From NCBI GenBank assembly GCA_003248075.1, contig QJYK01000324.1:1-63919 (forward strand): 63,919 bases of DNA. Reading direction: 5' to 3'. Below are positions 8,382-17,061 of the stretch, one piece after another; the stretch's first letter is position 1; each line of letters begins with the position of its first letter. The position numbers and the translations under genes were made by a program. The notes beneath the pieces are model-generated. The model made no database searches. It was not told the origin of the DNA and saw only the letters and a program-made list of their open reading frames with translations. The stretch is from Gemmatimonadota bacterium. GTDB lineage: Bacteria; Gemmatimonadota; Gemmatimonadetes; Longimicrobiales; Gaopeijiaceae.

Positions 8382-10190
8382 TCAGTCCAGGTCCTCTTCG
8401 AGGAAATCCTCCAGCTTCGGCCAGCGCAGCACCACGTTCTCGCGAGAGGGGAACCACGAGCCCCCCTTCCTCTTCGGGCTCGGCTCCCCCGCGGCTTCGG
8501 CGGCGCCCCCCGCGGTGGCCCCGACCTCGGTCTGGCCGTTCCAGGCCGGTCGACGCCGGACCGTCACGGGTACCGCGGCCAGCTCGAGCGGGTCGTCGCC
8601 CTGCCCCGACTCGACCTCGAGCACGAGCCCGCCCTCGAAGCGCGACCGCAACCGCTCGTCGACCTCGTCGATCGCGGAGGGCGGGCGGTCCGCGACCAGG
8701 AGCACCCGCGCGCCTCGGCGCTTCAACGCCTCGAACAGGTGGAAGAACTCGTCCTGGGCCCGTTCGGTCTCGGACAGTGCCTCGACGCCGTGGACCAGCA
8801 ACAGGTCGGCGGTCCACCACCGCTCGCGCCACGCCCCGGCCACCCCCGCGCCCAACGCACGGATGAAGTCCGAGGCGAACTCCCGGACCGACGTGACGGC
8901 CATCCGCGATTCGGGGCTGAGCGCCTGGAACGTGCGCCCCGCGGCACCCAGGAGCACCCGGCCACGCTCCGCACGCTCCGACCACAGATAGAGCGGGTTG
9001 TACTCCGGTCGGCCCGACCCGATCAGCTGCTGCACGGCCTTCAGGGCGATGCGGGGGAAGTTCCCCAGCTCGTCGAGATCCGGACCCGGGGTGAGCCTGG
9101 GGAACGGACGTTGGCGCTCGCGCACGGACGCGAGCAGGGCCTCGGCCTCGTCGAGCCGGTCGGGATCCTTGAGGATCGCGCCCGCGGCATCGGGCCACGG
9201 ATTGCTCAGCTGGTCCAGCTCGTAGTCGATGTCCCGCAGGCGCTGGAGGTCGGTCCGGTACCGGCGGACGATCTCCTCCCAACCCGGCAGGTCGTGTCCA
9301 CCCTGGAGCATCTTCAGACGCTGCGCCGAGAAGCCCTCGCGCTCCGCGGCCTCGATGGACTCCCTCAGCGCCTTGCGCCAGGGCTGCTCCTTCGCCTCGA
9401 CGGTGAGGGCGACCGCCCCGGCGAGATCCTCGAGGAAGGTGCCGAAGTCGTCTCGACCGCCGGTCGAGGGAGACGCACCGCCGCCGATCAGGTCCTTGAC
9501 CTCCTCCGCCGAGATCTGGCGCCCCTCCAGGTCCTGCGCGGCCAGGACTCGGTTCAACGCGCCGCCCAGCTCGCGCACGTTCTTGAACGGGTATCGCCCC
9601 AGGGCCTCGGCGACGCCCGTCGCCAGCCGCTGGCCGCTCAGCCCCGCCTTGCGTCGGACGATGGCGACGCGGGTCTCGTACTCGGGAGCGCCGATGTCCA
9701 CGATGAGGCCCCCGGAGAACCGGGAGAGCAGCCGGGCGTCGAGCCCATCGATCTCGGCCGGCGCCCGGTCCGAGGCCAGCATGATCTGGCTCCCGGCCGC
9801 GGACAGCTGGTCGAGCGTCCGCAGGAGCATCTCCTGAGCCTCGTTCTGACCCGCGAGGAACTGGACGTCGTCCAGCAGGAGAATCTCGAGGTCGCCGTAG
9901 CGGTCCTTGAACGCATCCCTGCGCCCACTCTCGAGCGCGGCCTCGAGCTCCTCCAGGTAGCCCTCGAGCGCCATGTACTCGACCCGGGTCCCCCGACCCC
10001 CCTTGTGCACGTGATGCGCGACCGCATGGAGGATGTGCGTCTTTCCCAACCCCGAGCCGGCGTAGACGAAGAGAGGGTTGTAGCTGGTGCCCGGCGAGTC
10101 CGCCGCGCGACGGGCGGCGGCGCTGGCCAGGCGATTGGCGGGACCGACGACGAAGGTGTCGAAGGTCAGCTTCGGATCGAGATCCGTCAT
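8382..10190 (-). CDS. tandem DnaA-like AAA+ protein without DNA-binding domain
   Basis: A 602-residue protein. Residues 1-235 closely follow DnaA domain III: TFDTFVVGPANRLA, YNPLFVYAGSGLGKTH (Walker A, Lys50), LEILLLDDVQF (Walker B, 104-110), LLSRFSGGLIVDI with box VII Arg157, and PFKNVRELGGALNRV. A linker (about 240-370) is rich in charged helices. Residues about 371-530 repeat the same layout, but the P-loop is replaced by SERAERGRVLL and the Walker B Asp-Asp by His-Gly, while the arginine-finger segment (LRSRFEGGLVLEV) remains. There is no DnaA domain IV helix-turn-helix and no domain I. So one module could bind ATP and the other probably only supports assembly. It is not the replication initiator. 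The PATAN-TPR gene follows with zero spacing. Confidence 0.88.
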   Translation of the reverse strand: MTDLDPKLTFDTFVVGPANRLASAAARRAADSPGTSYNPLFVYAGSGLGKTHILHAVAHHVHKGGRGTRVEYMALEGYLEELEAALESGRRDAFKDRYGDLEILLLDDVQFLAGQNEAQEMLLRTLDQLSAAGSQIMLASDRAPAEIDGLDARLLSRFSGGLIVDIGAPEYETRVAIVRRKAGLSGQRLATGVAEALGRYPFKNVRELGGALNRVLAAQDLEGRQISAEEVKDLIGGGASPSTGGRDDFGTFLEDLAGAVALTVEAKEQPWRKALRESIEAAEREGFSAQRLKMLQGGHDLPGWEEIVRRYRTDLQRLRDIDYELDQLSNPWPDAAGAILKDPDRLDEAEALLASVRERQRPFPRLTPGPDLDELGNFPRIALKAVQQLIGSGRPEYNPLYLWSERAERGRVLLGAAGRTFQALSPESRMAVTSVREFASDFIRALGAGVAGAWRERWWTADLLLVHGVEALSETERAQDEFFHLFEALKRRGARVLLVADRPPSAIDEVDERLRSRFEGGLVLEVESGQGDDPLELAAVPVTVRRRPAWNGQTEVGATAGGAAEAAGEPSPKRKGGSWFPSRENVVLRWPKLEDFLEEDLD

Positions 10191-10290
10191 CACCAGCGGA
10201 ATTCGGGAACGGGGCCGGGGCCCCGAGGGGCGCCGAGCGAGGGTGGAAGATAAGGTACGGCCCCCACCCGGAGGAAACGGGCCGCGGACA

Positions 10291-11277
10291 TCAGGACGAC
10301 CCCTCGCCCGAGCGCGCCCACAGGACCACCCGCGCCAGGTCCTCGGGAAGCCCGGCCCGGAAATGGAGCCGCTCCCCGGTGACCGGGTGGTCGAACACGA
10401 GCTCGGCAGCGTGCAGGAATTGGCGCGTCGTCTCGAGGGCGAGCGTGCGCGCCCATGAACGGTCCGGGCCTCCGAGTCCGCGTTCCCACCCGGCCCCATA
10501 GAGGGTGTCCCCCACGACGGGGTGTCCGATGTGCGCAAGGTGGACGCGGATCTGATGCGTGCGCCCCGTCTGGAGGGCCACGTCGAGAAAGTCGGCCCGG
10601 ACCCACCGTTCCCGCACGCGCACGCGGGTGACGGCCCGCTTCCCCCCATCGCGCACGGTCATGCGTCGGCGGTCGCGCGGGTCGCGGCCGATGGGGGCGT
10701 CGATCGTCAGCGGACTCTCCGCCAGGTGACCCCAGCTGGCACACCGGTACAGCCGCCTGACCCTTCGCCGGCGCAGCGCATCGGTCAGCCCGAGGTGTGC
10801 GGCGTCGGACTTCGCCACGACCAGGAGCCCCGACGTATCACGGTCGAGTCGGTGCACGATCCCCGGCCGCAGCCGGCCTCCCACCCCGGACAGGTCGCGC
10901 ACGTGATGGAGCAGCGCGTTGACGAGGGTCCCGGAGCGATGCCCCGGTGCCGGGTGCACGACCATCCCGGACCGCTTGTTCACCACCAGGAGGTGCTCGT
11001 CCTCGAAAACGATGTCCAACGGCAAGCTCTCGGCAGCGATCTCCACCGGTTCCGGGGGGGGAACGTGGACCTCGACCCGGGCGCCGCGCGTGACGCGCTC
11101 GGATTTGCGAGCGGGGCGCCCATCCACCGAGACCAACCCCGCGTCGATGATCCGCTGCACGCGGGAACGCGACAGCCCGAGACGATTGGACACGTAACGG
11201 TCCAGGCGGTCCTCGTCGTCAGGCGCGACCTCGAGCACCTCGGTGCGGCCCTCGCTCCCGCCGCGGGACACCGCCAC
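10291..11277 (-). CDS. rluD: RluD-family 23S rRNA pseudouridine synthase
   Basis: A 328-residue RNA modification enzyme. An N-terminal S4 RNA-binding domain (about 20-75, LGLSRSRVQRIIDAGLVSV) precedes the RluA/RluD catalytic domain, with the catalytic Asp in HRLDRDTSG, the LYRC segment and the RTHQIRVHLAHIG motif. RluD acts on 23S helix 69 uridines; the exact target cannot be told from sequence alone, as RluA/RluC/RluD paralogues are similar, but the S4 domain and neighbourhood favour RluD. The GTG start lies 9 bases after ileS. In many bacteria lspA sits between ileS and rluD; it is absent here. A 100-base gap precedes the DnaA-like gene. Confidence 0.88.
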   Translation of the reverse strand: MAVSRGGSEGRTEVLEVAPDDEDRLDRYVSNRLGLSRSRVQRIIDAGLVSVDGRPARKSERVTRGARVEVHVPPPEPVEIAAESLPLDIVFEDEHLLVVNKRSGMVVHPAPGHRSGTLVNALLHHVRDLSGVGGRLRPGIVHRLDRDTSGLLVVAKSDAAHLGLTDALRRRRVRRLYRCASWGHLAESPLTIDAPIGRDPRDRRRMTVRDGGKRAVTRVRVRERWVRADFLDVALQTGRTHQIRVHLAHIGHPVVGDTLYGAGWERGLGGPDRSWARTLALETTRQFLHAAELVFDHPVTGERLHFRAGLPEDLARVVLWARSGEGSS

Positions 11278-11286
11278 CGTACCCGT

Positions 11287-14200
11287 TCAGCGCTCCGCGG
11301 CCCGCAGGGCGATGCGGGCCGGCACCCCGTCGAGATCCACCTCCCGCACGTGCGGGAAGTCCTCACTCTCGAGGCCCGCGATCAGCGACAGGGCCAACGT
11401 CTCCCCGACGATGAACGCCTCGTGCTCCCTGGCCGCGGCGAGCAGCCCCTCCGGACCGTCGAGTCCCAGGTGGATCCGGTCGGTGATCTCGAGTCCCGCG
11501 TCCCTGCGGAGCCGCTGGACGCGGTTGACCACCTCGCGCGCGAGACCCTCGGCGCGCAGATCGTCGTCGAGCTCCACGTCCAGGGCGACCGTGAAACGCC
11601 CCTCGCCCTTCACGACCAGATCGCCTGTGGCCTCCTGCGCCACCTCGAGGTCGCCCTCGTGGAGCGCATGCCGCTCTCCGCCCACCGCGATCTCCACCGT
11701 CGCACCCTCACGGTAGGCCGTGAGCTGCTCCTGATCGAGCCCGCGGATCGCCTCCGCCGCCTCCTGCGTTCGCTTCCCGAAGCGCGCCCCGAGGTCGCGG
11801 AAGCTCGGCCTGGCCACGAGCCTGACCAGGTCGGTCGCCGCATCGGTGAACTCGATCCGTTTCACGTTGAGCTCGTCGCGCACGACGTCCAGCACCGCCC
11901 CCTGAAGCGACCGCCCACCCGGGAGCGCAGCATGGAGCGCCCGGAGCGGCTGTCGGACGCGGATCCGCGCCTCCTCGCGTGCGGCCCGGCCCAACGACAC
12001 GAGTGTGCGTGCCAACTCCATGTCTTCGTCCAGCGCCGCGTCCGTCGGACCGTGATCGGCAGGGTATCGCTCGAGGTGGACGGAGCGACCCGTGAGGGCC
12101 CGGTGCAGCCAGTCGGCCGTGAACGGCAACACCGGGGCGGCCAGGAGCGCCACGCGCACGAGCGCCTCGTGGAGCGTCCGGAAAGCCGCCCGCGCGTCCT
12201 GCTCGGAGCCGTTGCCCCAGAAGCGGGGGCGGGAGCGTCGCACGTACCAGTTGGACAGGTCCTCGATCACGAACTCGCCCAGGGATCGATACGCGCGGGT
12301 GATCTGGTAGCCATCCAGCTCGGCCAGGACCGAGCGGGTCGTACGCGCCACCCGGGAGAGCAGCCAACGGTCGAGGAGGGGCCGGGCCTCGGGCGGGGGA
12401 TCCGCGTCGGACGGCTCCCATCCTTCCACGCCGGCATAGAGCGAGAAGAAGCGGTACGTGTTGAACAGCGTGTCGAAGAACTTGCGCGCGGCTTCCCGCA
12501 CACCCTCGGGGTCGTAGCGCTTCGGCACCCAGGGGTTCGAGACCGTGATGAAGTACCAACGAACCGGGTCCGCCCCGTGCTCGGAGATGGCGTCCCAGGG
12601 GTCGACGACGTTGCCCCTGGACTTCGACATCTTCTGACCCTCGGCGTCGAGGATCAGATCGTTCACGATGACGTTCCGGTAGGACGGGCCGGCACCGAGC
12701 ATCGTGGAGATCGCCATCAACGAATAGAACCAGCCCCGGGTCTGATCGAGCCCCTCACAGATGAAATCCGCGGGAAAGTGGGACTCGAACTCGGCCTGCT
12801 GCTCGAACGGGTAGTGCCATTGGGCCCAGGGCATGGAGCCCGAGTCGAACCAGACGTCGATGACCTCGGGCGTGCGCCTCATGGTCCCGGCGCACTCGGG
12901 GCAATTCCACACGACCTCGTCGATGTACGGCCTGTGCGGGTCGAAGTCGGCGGGTAGCCCGCCGGCCGCCTGGTCGAGCTCGGCCAGCGAGCCGATCCAG
13001 CGAAGGTGTCCCGGATCGGTGTCGCAAACCCAGACAGGGAGGGGTGTCCCCCAATAGCGGTCGCGGGACAACGCCCAGTCGACGTTGCCGCGCAGCCACT
13101 CACCGAAGCGGTTCGCACCGACCTCGGGGGGATACCAGGAGACGCGGTCGTTGTTCGCAACCATGTCGTCCTTGAGCCGGGAGGTCGCGGCGAACCAGGA
13201 GTCGCGCGCCACGTAGAGAAGCGGGGAATCGCAGCGCCAGCAGTGAGGGTAGTTGTGGACCACCGTACCGATGTGGAAGAGCATCCCCCGCTCCCGGAGC
13301 CGCTCCACAAGGAGAGGGTCGGCGTCCTTCACGAACAGGCCGCCCACCAACGGGACGGATTCCACGAAGCGCCCGGCGTCGTCGATCGGATTGAGCATCG
13401 GCAGACCGTGCCGCTGGCCGGCGGCGTAATCGTCCGACCCGTACGCGGGCGCCATGTGCACGATCCCGGTTCCGTCCTCGGCGCTGACGAAGTCCTCGGC
13501 GACCACCGTCCACCCGTTCATCACGTCCGAGGGCGCGGGCACCAGGTCCAGGGGGCGCTGATAGCGCAGCCCCGCCAGCTCCCGGCCCTTCCGTCGCGCC
13601 ACGACCGTGGAGTCCTCGCCGAGGACAGGCCCCACCAGGGACTCGGCGACGATCAAACGCCGGCCGTCGCGCTCGACCTCCGCGTACACCAGCTCCGGAT
13701 GGACCGCGAGACCCGTGTTGGACGGTACCGTCCAGGGCGTGGTGGTCCAGACCAGAAAGGCGCGCCGATCCGGGTCGGGCGAGCCATCCTCGGACAACAC
13801 CGGCGCGAGGAACGTGAGGGATGGATCGTCCACGTCCCGATAGCCCTGGGCCACCTCGTGCGACGAAAGCGCCGTCCCGCACCGTGGGCAGTACGGAACG
13901 CTCTTGTGCCCGCGGTAGAGGAGGCCGCGATCCGCCAGCGACTTCAGGATCCACCAGACCGACTCGATGTATTCGGGGTGGAAGGTGACGTACGGCCTCC
14001 AGTACTCCAGCCAGTAGCCGATGCGTTCGGAGAGGTTCTCCCACTCCTCCTTGTACGTAAACACCGAGTCGCGGCAGGCCTGGTTGAACTTCGCGATGCC
14101 GAGGGCCTCGATCTCCGGCTTGCCGCTGATGCCGAGGCGCTTTTCCGCCTCGATCTCAACGGGGAGCCCATGCGTGTCCCAGCCCGCGATCCGCGTGACG

Positions 14201-14430
14201 CGTCGTCCCTGGAGGGCGCGGTGACGGCACACGAGATCCTTGATGGTACGACTGATGATGTGGTGCAGCCCCGGCCGACCGTTGGCGGTCGGCGGTCCCT
14301 CGTAGAACACGAAGGGCTCGCCGTCCTGGTTGGCGGCGAGGGTACGACGGAACAGGTCCTCGTCCCGCCACCGGGAGAGGGTCTCCTCCTCGACCTCGAG
14401 GACGGTACGCGGCAGCTCTGGGTAGGGCAT
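11287..14430 (-). CDS. ileS: isoleucyl-tRNA synthetase, type II
   Basis: A class I synthetase of about 1047 residues charging tRNA-Ile. The HIGH-type signature appears as GLHHI (residues 54-58 of PPTANGRPGLHHI) and the second signature as QKMSKSRGN. The CP1 editing domain (WTTTPWTVPSNT, about 230) and anticodon-binding C-terminal region are present. Length and the HHI variant match the type II, eukaryote-like IleS class, which in other bacteria is associated with low mupirocin sensitivity. The start is taken at the ATG (14430) one base after the punA stop; an in-frame ATG at 14442 inside punA would add four residues. Neither has a strong SD, consistent with coupled translation. Confidence 0.93.
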   Translation of the reverse strand: MPYPELPRTVLEVEEETLSRWRDEDLFRRTLAANQDGEPFVFYEGPPTANGRPGLHHIISRTIKDLVCRHRALQGRRVTRIAGWDTHGLPVEIEAEKRLGISGKPEIEALGIAKFNQACRDSVFTYKEEWENLSERIGYWLEYWRPYVTFHPEYIESVWWILKSLADRGLLYRGHKSVPYCPRCGTALSSHEVAQGYRDVDDPSLTFLAPVLSEDGSPDPDRRAFLVWTTTPWTVPSNTGLAVHPELVYAEVERDGRRLIVAESLVGPVLGEDSTVVARRKGRELAGLRYQRPLDLVPAPSDVMNGWTVVAEDFVSAEDGTGIVHMAPAYGSDDYAAGQRHGLPMLNPIDDAGRFVESVPLVGGLFVKDADPLLVERLRERGMLFHIGTVVHNYPHCWRCDSPLLYVARDSWFAATSRLKDDMVANNDRVSWYPPEVGANRFGEWLRGNVDWALSRDRYWGTPLPVWVCDTDPGHLRWIGSLAELDQAAGGLPADFDPHRPYIDEVVWNCPECAGTMRRTPEVIDVWFDSGSMPWAQWHYPFEQQAEFESHFPADFICEGLDQTRGWFYSLMAISTMLGAGPSYRNVIVNDLILDAEGQKMSKSRGNVVDPWDAISEHGADPVRWYFITVSNPWVPKRYDPEGVREAARKFFDTLFNTYRFFSLYAGVEGWEPSDADPPPEARPLLDRWLLSRVARTTRSVLAELDGYQITRAYRSLGEFVIEDLSNWYVRRSRPRFWGNGSEQDARAAFRTLHEALVRVALLAAPVLPFTADWLHRALTGRSVHLERYPADHGPTDAALDEDMELARTLVSLGRAAREEARIRVRQPLRALHAALPGGRSLQGAVLDVVRDELNVKRIEFTDAATDLVRLVARPSFRDLGARFGKRTQEAAEAIRGLDQEQLTAYREGATVEIAVGGERHALHEGDLEVAQEATGDLVVKGEGRFTVALDVELDDDLRAEGLAREVVNRVQRLRRDAGLEITDRIHLGLDGPEGLLAAAREHEAFIVGETLALSLIAGLESEDFPHVREVDLDGVPARIALRAAER

Positions 14431-14431
14431 G

Positions 14432-15268
14432 TCAGACCGCATGAAGGCGTTCCACGACGGAGCGAACGAGGCGGGTGAGGTGTGGCTCGGCGGTCCTGGC
14501 GTTTTCGATGATCCGTGCGATGTCGGCCACCTCCAGGCTGTCCGGGTCGCACAGGTCCGTGACGATGCTCAGCGCGAGGACGCGCATCCCCGCGTGGCGG
14601 GCGGCGATCACCTCGGGAACCGTCGACATGCCCACGACGTCCGCCCCGATCCGACGGAGCATCCGATACTCGGCGCGGGTCTCCAGGTTCGGCCCCGTGA
14701 CCGCGGCGTAGACACCCTCGCGCAGCCCGATCCCCAGCTCGTGCGCGACGGCCCTCACCTGGCTCCGGACCTCCGCGTCGTACGGATCGGACATGTCCGG
14801 AAACCTCGGGCCCAGCTCGTCCTCGTTCGGACCGATGAGGGGGTTGTCGCCCATGAGGTTGATGTGGTCCTCGATCAGGACGAGGTCTCCCTCGGACCAT
14901 TCGGGAACCAGACCGCCGCAGGCTCCGGTGAGGATCAACATGTCGGCACCGAGGCGCCGGAGCAGGCGCACCGGAAAGACCACCTGCGCGAGGGTGTGAC
15001 CCTCGTAGCGGTGGAGGCGTCCCTGCAGCGCCGCCACGGGGACGCCCGCCAAGGACCCCAGGATCAGTCGACCCTCGTGGGTCTCCACCGTCGGTCGGAC
15101 GAACCCCGGCACCCCCGCGAAGGGAACGGCGCACGCATCCTCGATCTCTCCGGCGAGCCCTCCGAGGCCGGTCCCGAGCACGATGCCCACGCTGGGCGAC
15201 CGGTCGCAGTGTCGACGTACCTCCGCAACGGCCGCGTCGAGGCGGTCGATCAGCGTGCGGGGATCCAT
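14432..15268 (-). CDS. punA: purine nucleoside phosphorylase, PNP-I trimeric type
   Basis: A 278-residue enzyme splitting purine (deoxy)nucleosides with phosphate to base and (deoxy)ribose-1-phosphate in purine salvage. The phosphate-binding loop GIVLGTGLGG, the segment LQGRLHRYEGH, the ITLTGACGG-like DMLILTGACGG and the GMSTVPEVIAARH motif identify the trimeric inosine/guanosine family. The ATG at 15268 gives the usual length; the longer frame runs into the divIVA gene. The gene sits 32 bases after divIVA and one base before ileS, so it is embedded in an otherwise cell-division/translation gene order. Confidence 0.9.
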   Translation of the reverse strand: MDPRTLIDRLDAAVAEVRRHCDRSPSVGIVLGTGLGGLAGEIEDACAVPFAGVPGFVRPTVETHEGRLILGSLAGVPVAALQGRLHRYEGHTLAQVVFPVRLLRRLGADMLILTGACGGLVPEWSEGDLVLIEDHINLMGDNPLIGPNEDELGPRFPDMSDPYDAEVRSQVRAVAHELGIGLREGVYAAVTGPNLETRAEYRMLRRIGADVVGMSTVPEVIAARHAGMRVLALSIVTDLCDPDSLEVADIARIIENARTAEPHLTRLVRSVVERLHAV

Positions 15269-15300
15269 GCTCGCGCCTTCGACGGAGGCCTTCGCCCGAT

Positions 15301-16224
15301 TCAGGTCATGCTCGGACCTTCGCCCCCGCCCTTCGGCGGAGGCGGGAAGTCCGGCAGACGGAACAGAGCGCCTTCCGCGGGCTCCTCTCGCGCGTCGCCG
15401 TCCGACGTCGCCGCCTTCGACGGGCGCCTCCACGTGGGTGCGGCGGCCTCCCCCGACTCGGCCGGCTCCTCGATCGAACTCTCCACGCCAGCGTCGTCCA
15501 ACGCGGTCCCCTCACCGTTGTAGAGCTCGGCGAGGCGCTCCACGGGGGCGTCGTATGGAGGGCGCTCTCGAGCGGAGTCATCCACGGCGGCGGGATCATA
15601 CTCGGCGGCCCGGAAGACCCGATCCACGGCCTCCTCCGCCTGCGTCGCGTCGAAGAGGGCCTCTTCGCTCGAGTCGGCCTCCACGTCGCGGTTCTGGGCC
15701 AGATCCAGATCGATGGCCCGGTCGTCGTACGGGGTCCGCCCCTGCTCCACCTCGACGACGTCGAGCTCGCGCTCCAGCAGCTGCCGGTACGTCTTCAGGA
15801 AGCGCACGCGTCGGCGCTCCATCTCCTCCAGCGCAGCCCGCGACTGTTCGTGTCGGGTCTCGGTGTCGCGCAGCCGCGTCCGAGCGTCGCCCTCGGCCTC
15901 CGTGACCGCTCTCCGAGCGGCGGCGTTCGCCTCCTCGATGATCAGCTCGGCCTCGCGCTCGGCCTGCGCCCGGATATCGGCTCGAAGCTCCTGGGCGGTG
16001 ACCAGCGCCTCCTGCACGGCGCGCTCGCGCCCGGACTGCGTGTTCACCTGCTGCGCCAGCAGCTCGGAGCGCTCCCGGAGCTGGAGGTTCTCGCGCACGA
16101 GCGCCTCCAGACGCTCCGACACGAGCAACAGGAAGTGATCGACCTCCTGAGGCTCGTATCCCCGAAGCGCCTTCTTGAAGTCCCGAGGCTTGTTGCGGAC
16201 GTCCAGCGGTGTCAGGTCGATCAT
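15301..16224 (-). CDS. DivIVA-domain coiled-coil protein
   Basis: A 307-residue protein whose first 40 residues match DivIVA (MIDLTPLDVRNKPRDFKKALRG-like start with GYEPQEVDHFL), followed by a long coiled coil (about 35-165) and an acidic, low-complexity tail ending in a Pro/Gly stretch. DivIVA proteins bind negatively curved membrane and recruit polar or septal partners. In Gram-positive bacteria divIVA lies between ylm genes and ileS; here it overlaps yggS in an ATGA and is separated from ileS by punA. It probably organises growth or division sites; its partner through the disordered tail is unknown. Confidence 0.85.
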   Translation of the reverse strand: MIDLTPLDVRNKPRDFKKALRGYEPQEVDHFLLLVSERLEALVRENLQLRERSELLAQQVNTQSGRERAVQEALVTAQELRADIRAQAEREAELIIEEANAAARRAVTEAEGDARTRLRDTETRHEQSRAALEEMERRRVRFLKTYRQLLERELDVVEVEQGRTPYDDRAIDLDLAQNRDVEADSSEEALFDATQAEEAVDRVFRAAEYDPAAVDDSARERPPYDAPVERLAELYNGEGTALDDAGVESSIEEPAESGEAAAPTWRRPSKAATSDGDAREEPAEGALFRLPDFPPPPKGGGEGPSMT

Positions 16225-16955
16225 CGGACCCTCTCCCCGAAGAGTGCCGTTCCGATCCGAACGAGGGTACTCCCCTCCCGGACCGCGATCTCCAGATCGT
16301 TCGTCATTCCCATGGACAGCTCGCCACCGACCCTGCGGTCCTGGCGGCGTACCTCCTCCAAGGTCTCCCTGAGCCGAGCGAACGTCGACGCCAGGATCCG
16401 CTCGTCGTCCACCAGCGGCGCCATCGTCATGAGGCCGTCGACCTCCAGTGCCGGCAGCGCGGCGACCGCGAGCGTCGCGTCCACCGCCTCCGGGGCGTCG
16501 AAGCCGCTCTTGCTCCCTTCACCCGAAGTATTCACTTGCACGAGGACCCTGAGGTCCCCACCCCGCTCCACGACGGCGCGGGACAGGCGCGTCGCGAGCC
16601 GCAGCGAGTCCACGGAGTGGACGAGGTCGGCGCGCTCCGCGACCCGTGGGGCCTTGCGGCCCTGAACATGCCCGATCATGTGCCAACGCGCCGCGTCGCG
16701 CCCCACCACCCCCACCTTCTCCTCCAGCTCCTCGACGCGATTCTCCCCCAGGTCGCGGACCCCCGCCTCCAGCGCCGCCCGCAGCGCCTCGACGGGATGT
16801 CCCTTGGTCACCGCCACGAGCGTGATCCCGGCCGGGTCCCTCCCGGCCTCGCACGCGGCCCTGTGGATCCGCTCCCGGACCCTCGGGAGCGTCGTGGCCA
16901 GCCGCTCCCGATACGACGCGCCGAATTGTAGCTCTTCCAAGGTCCCCACCACCAC
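16221..16955 (-). CDS. YggS/PLPBP family PLP homeostasis protein
   Basis: A 244-residue TIM-barrel protein of the YggS/PROSC family, which binds pyridoxal 5'-phosphate without known catalysis and buffers free PLP. The PLP lysine lies in LVAVTKGHP (about Lys50), followed by LGENRVEELEEK, WHMIGHVQGRK, VQVNTSGEGSKSGF, and GLMTMAP with LSMGMTNDLEIAV, all standard for the family. The start is a GTG. It heads the convoy leading through divIVA to rluD and beyond, the position of ylmE in Gram-positive division clusters. A terminator at 16995-17037 separates it from tonB upstream. Confidence 0.92.
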   Translation of the reverse strand: MVVGTLEELQFGASYRERLATTLPRVRERIHRAACEAGRDPAGITLVAVTKGHPVEALRAALEAGVRDLGENRVEELEEKVGVVGRDAARWHMIGHVQGRKAPRVAERADLVHSVDSLRLATRLSRAVVERGGDLRVLVQVNTSGEGSKSGFDAPEAVDATLAVAALPALEVDGLMTMAPLVDDERILASTFARLRETLEEVRRQDRRVGGELSMGMTNDLEIAVREGSTLVRIGTALFGERVR

Positions 16956-16994
16956 CCGGTCCGCCTCAGCGGGCCGAGGAAAAGTGCAAACCGT

Positions 16995-17037
16995 AAAACG
17001 ACGAGGACCCCGCCGGAGCCACCGGCGGGGTCCTCGC
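16995..17037 (-). terminator. Rho-independent terminator of the tonB operon
   Basis: A perfect 15-base-pair stem (17003-17017 with 17023-17037) and 5-base loop begins 25 bases after the tonB stop. Read on the minus strand it is followed by TCGTTTTACGG, a short T-tract. The strength of the stem and its position before yggS make this a convincing operon end. Confidence 0.85.
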
Positions 17038-17061
17038 GGCGGACGGACTCCCGGGCTCCGG

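Noticed and set aside
6963-10253. Plus-strand open frame of 1096 codons
   Set aside because: It lies antisense to the PATAN-TPR and DnaA-like genes, has no domain, and is rich in Arg/Gly/His/Pro as expected for a shadow frame in GC-rich coding DNA.
10522-12957. Plus-strand open frame of 811 codons
   Set aside because: Antisense to rluD and ileS, whose motifs are clear; composition is shadow-like.
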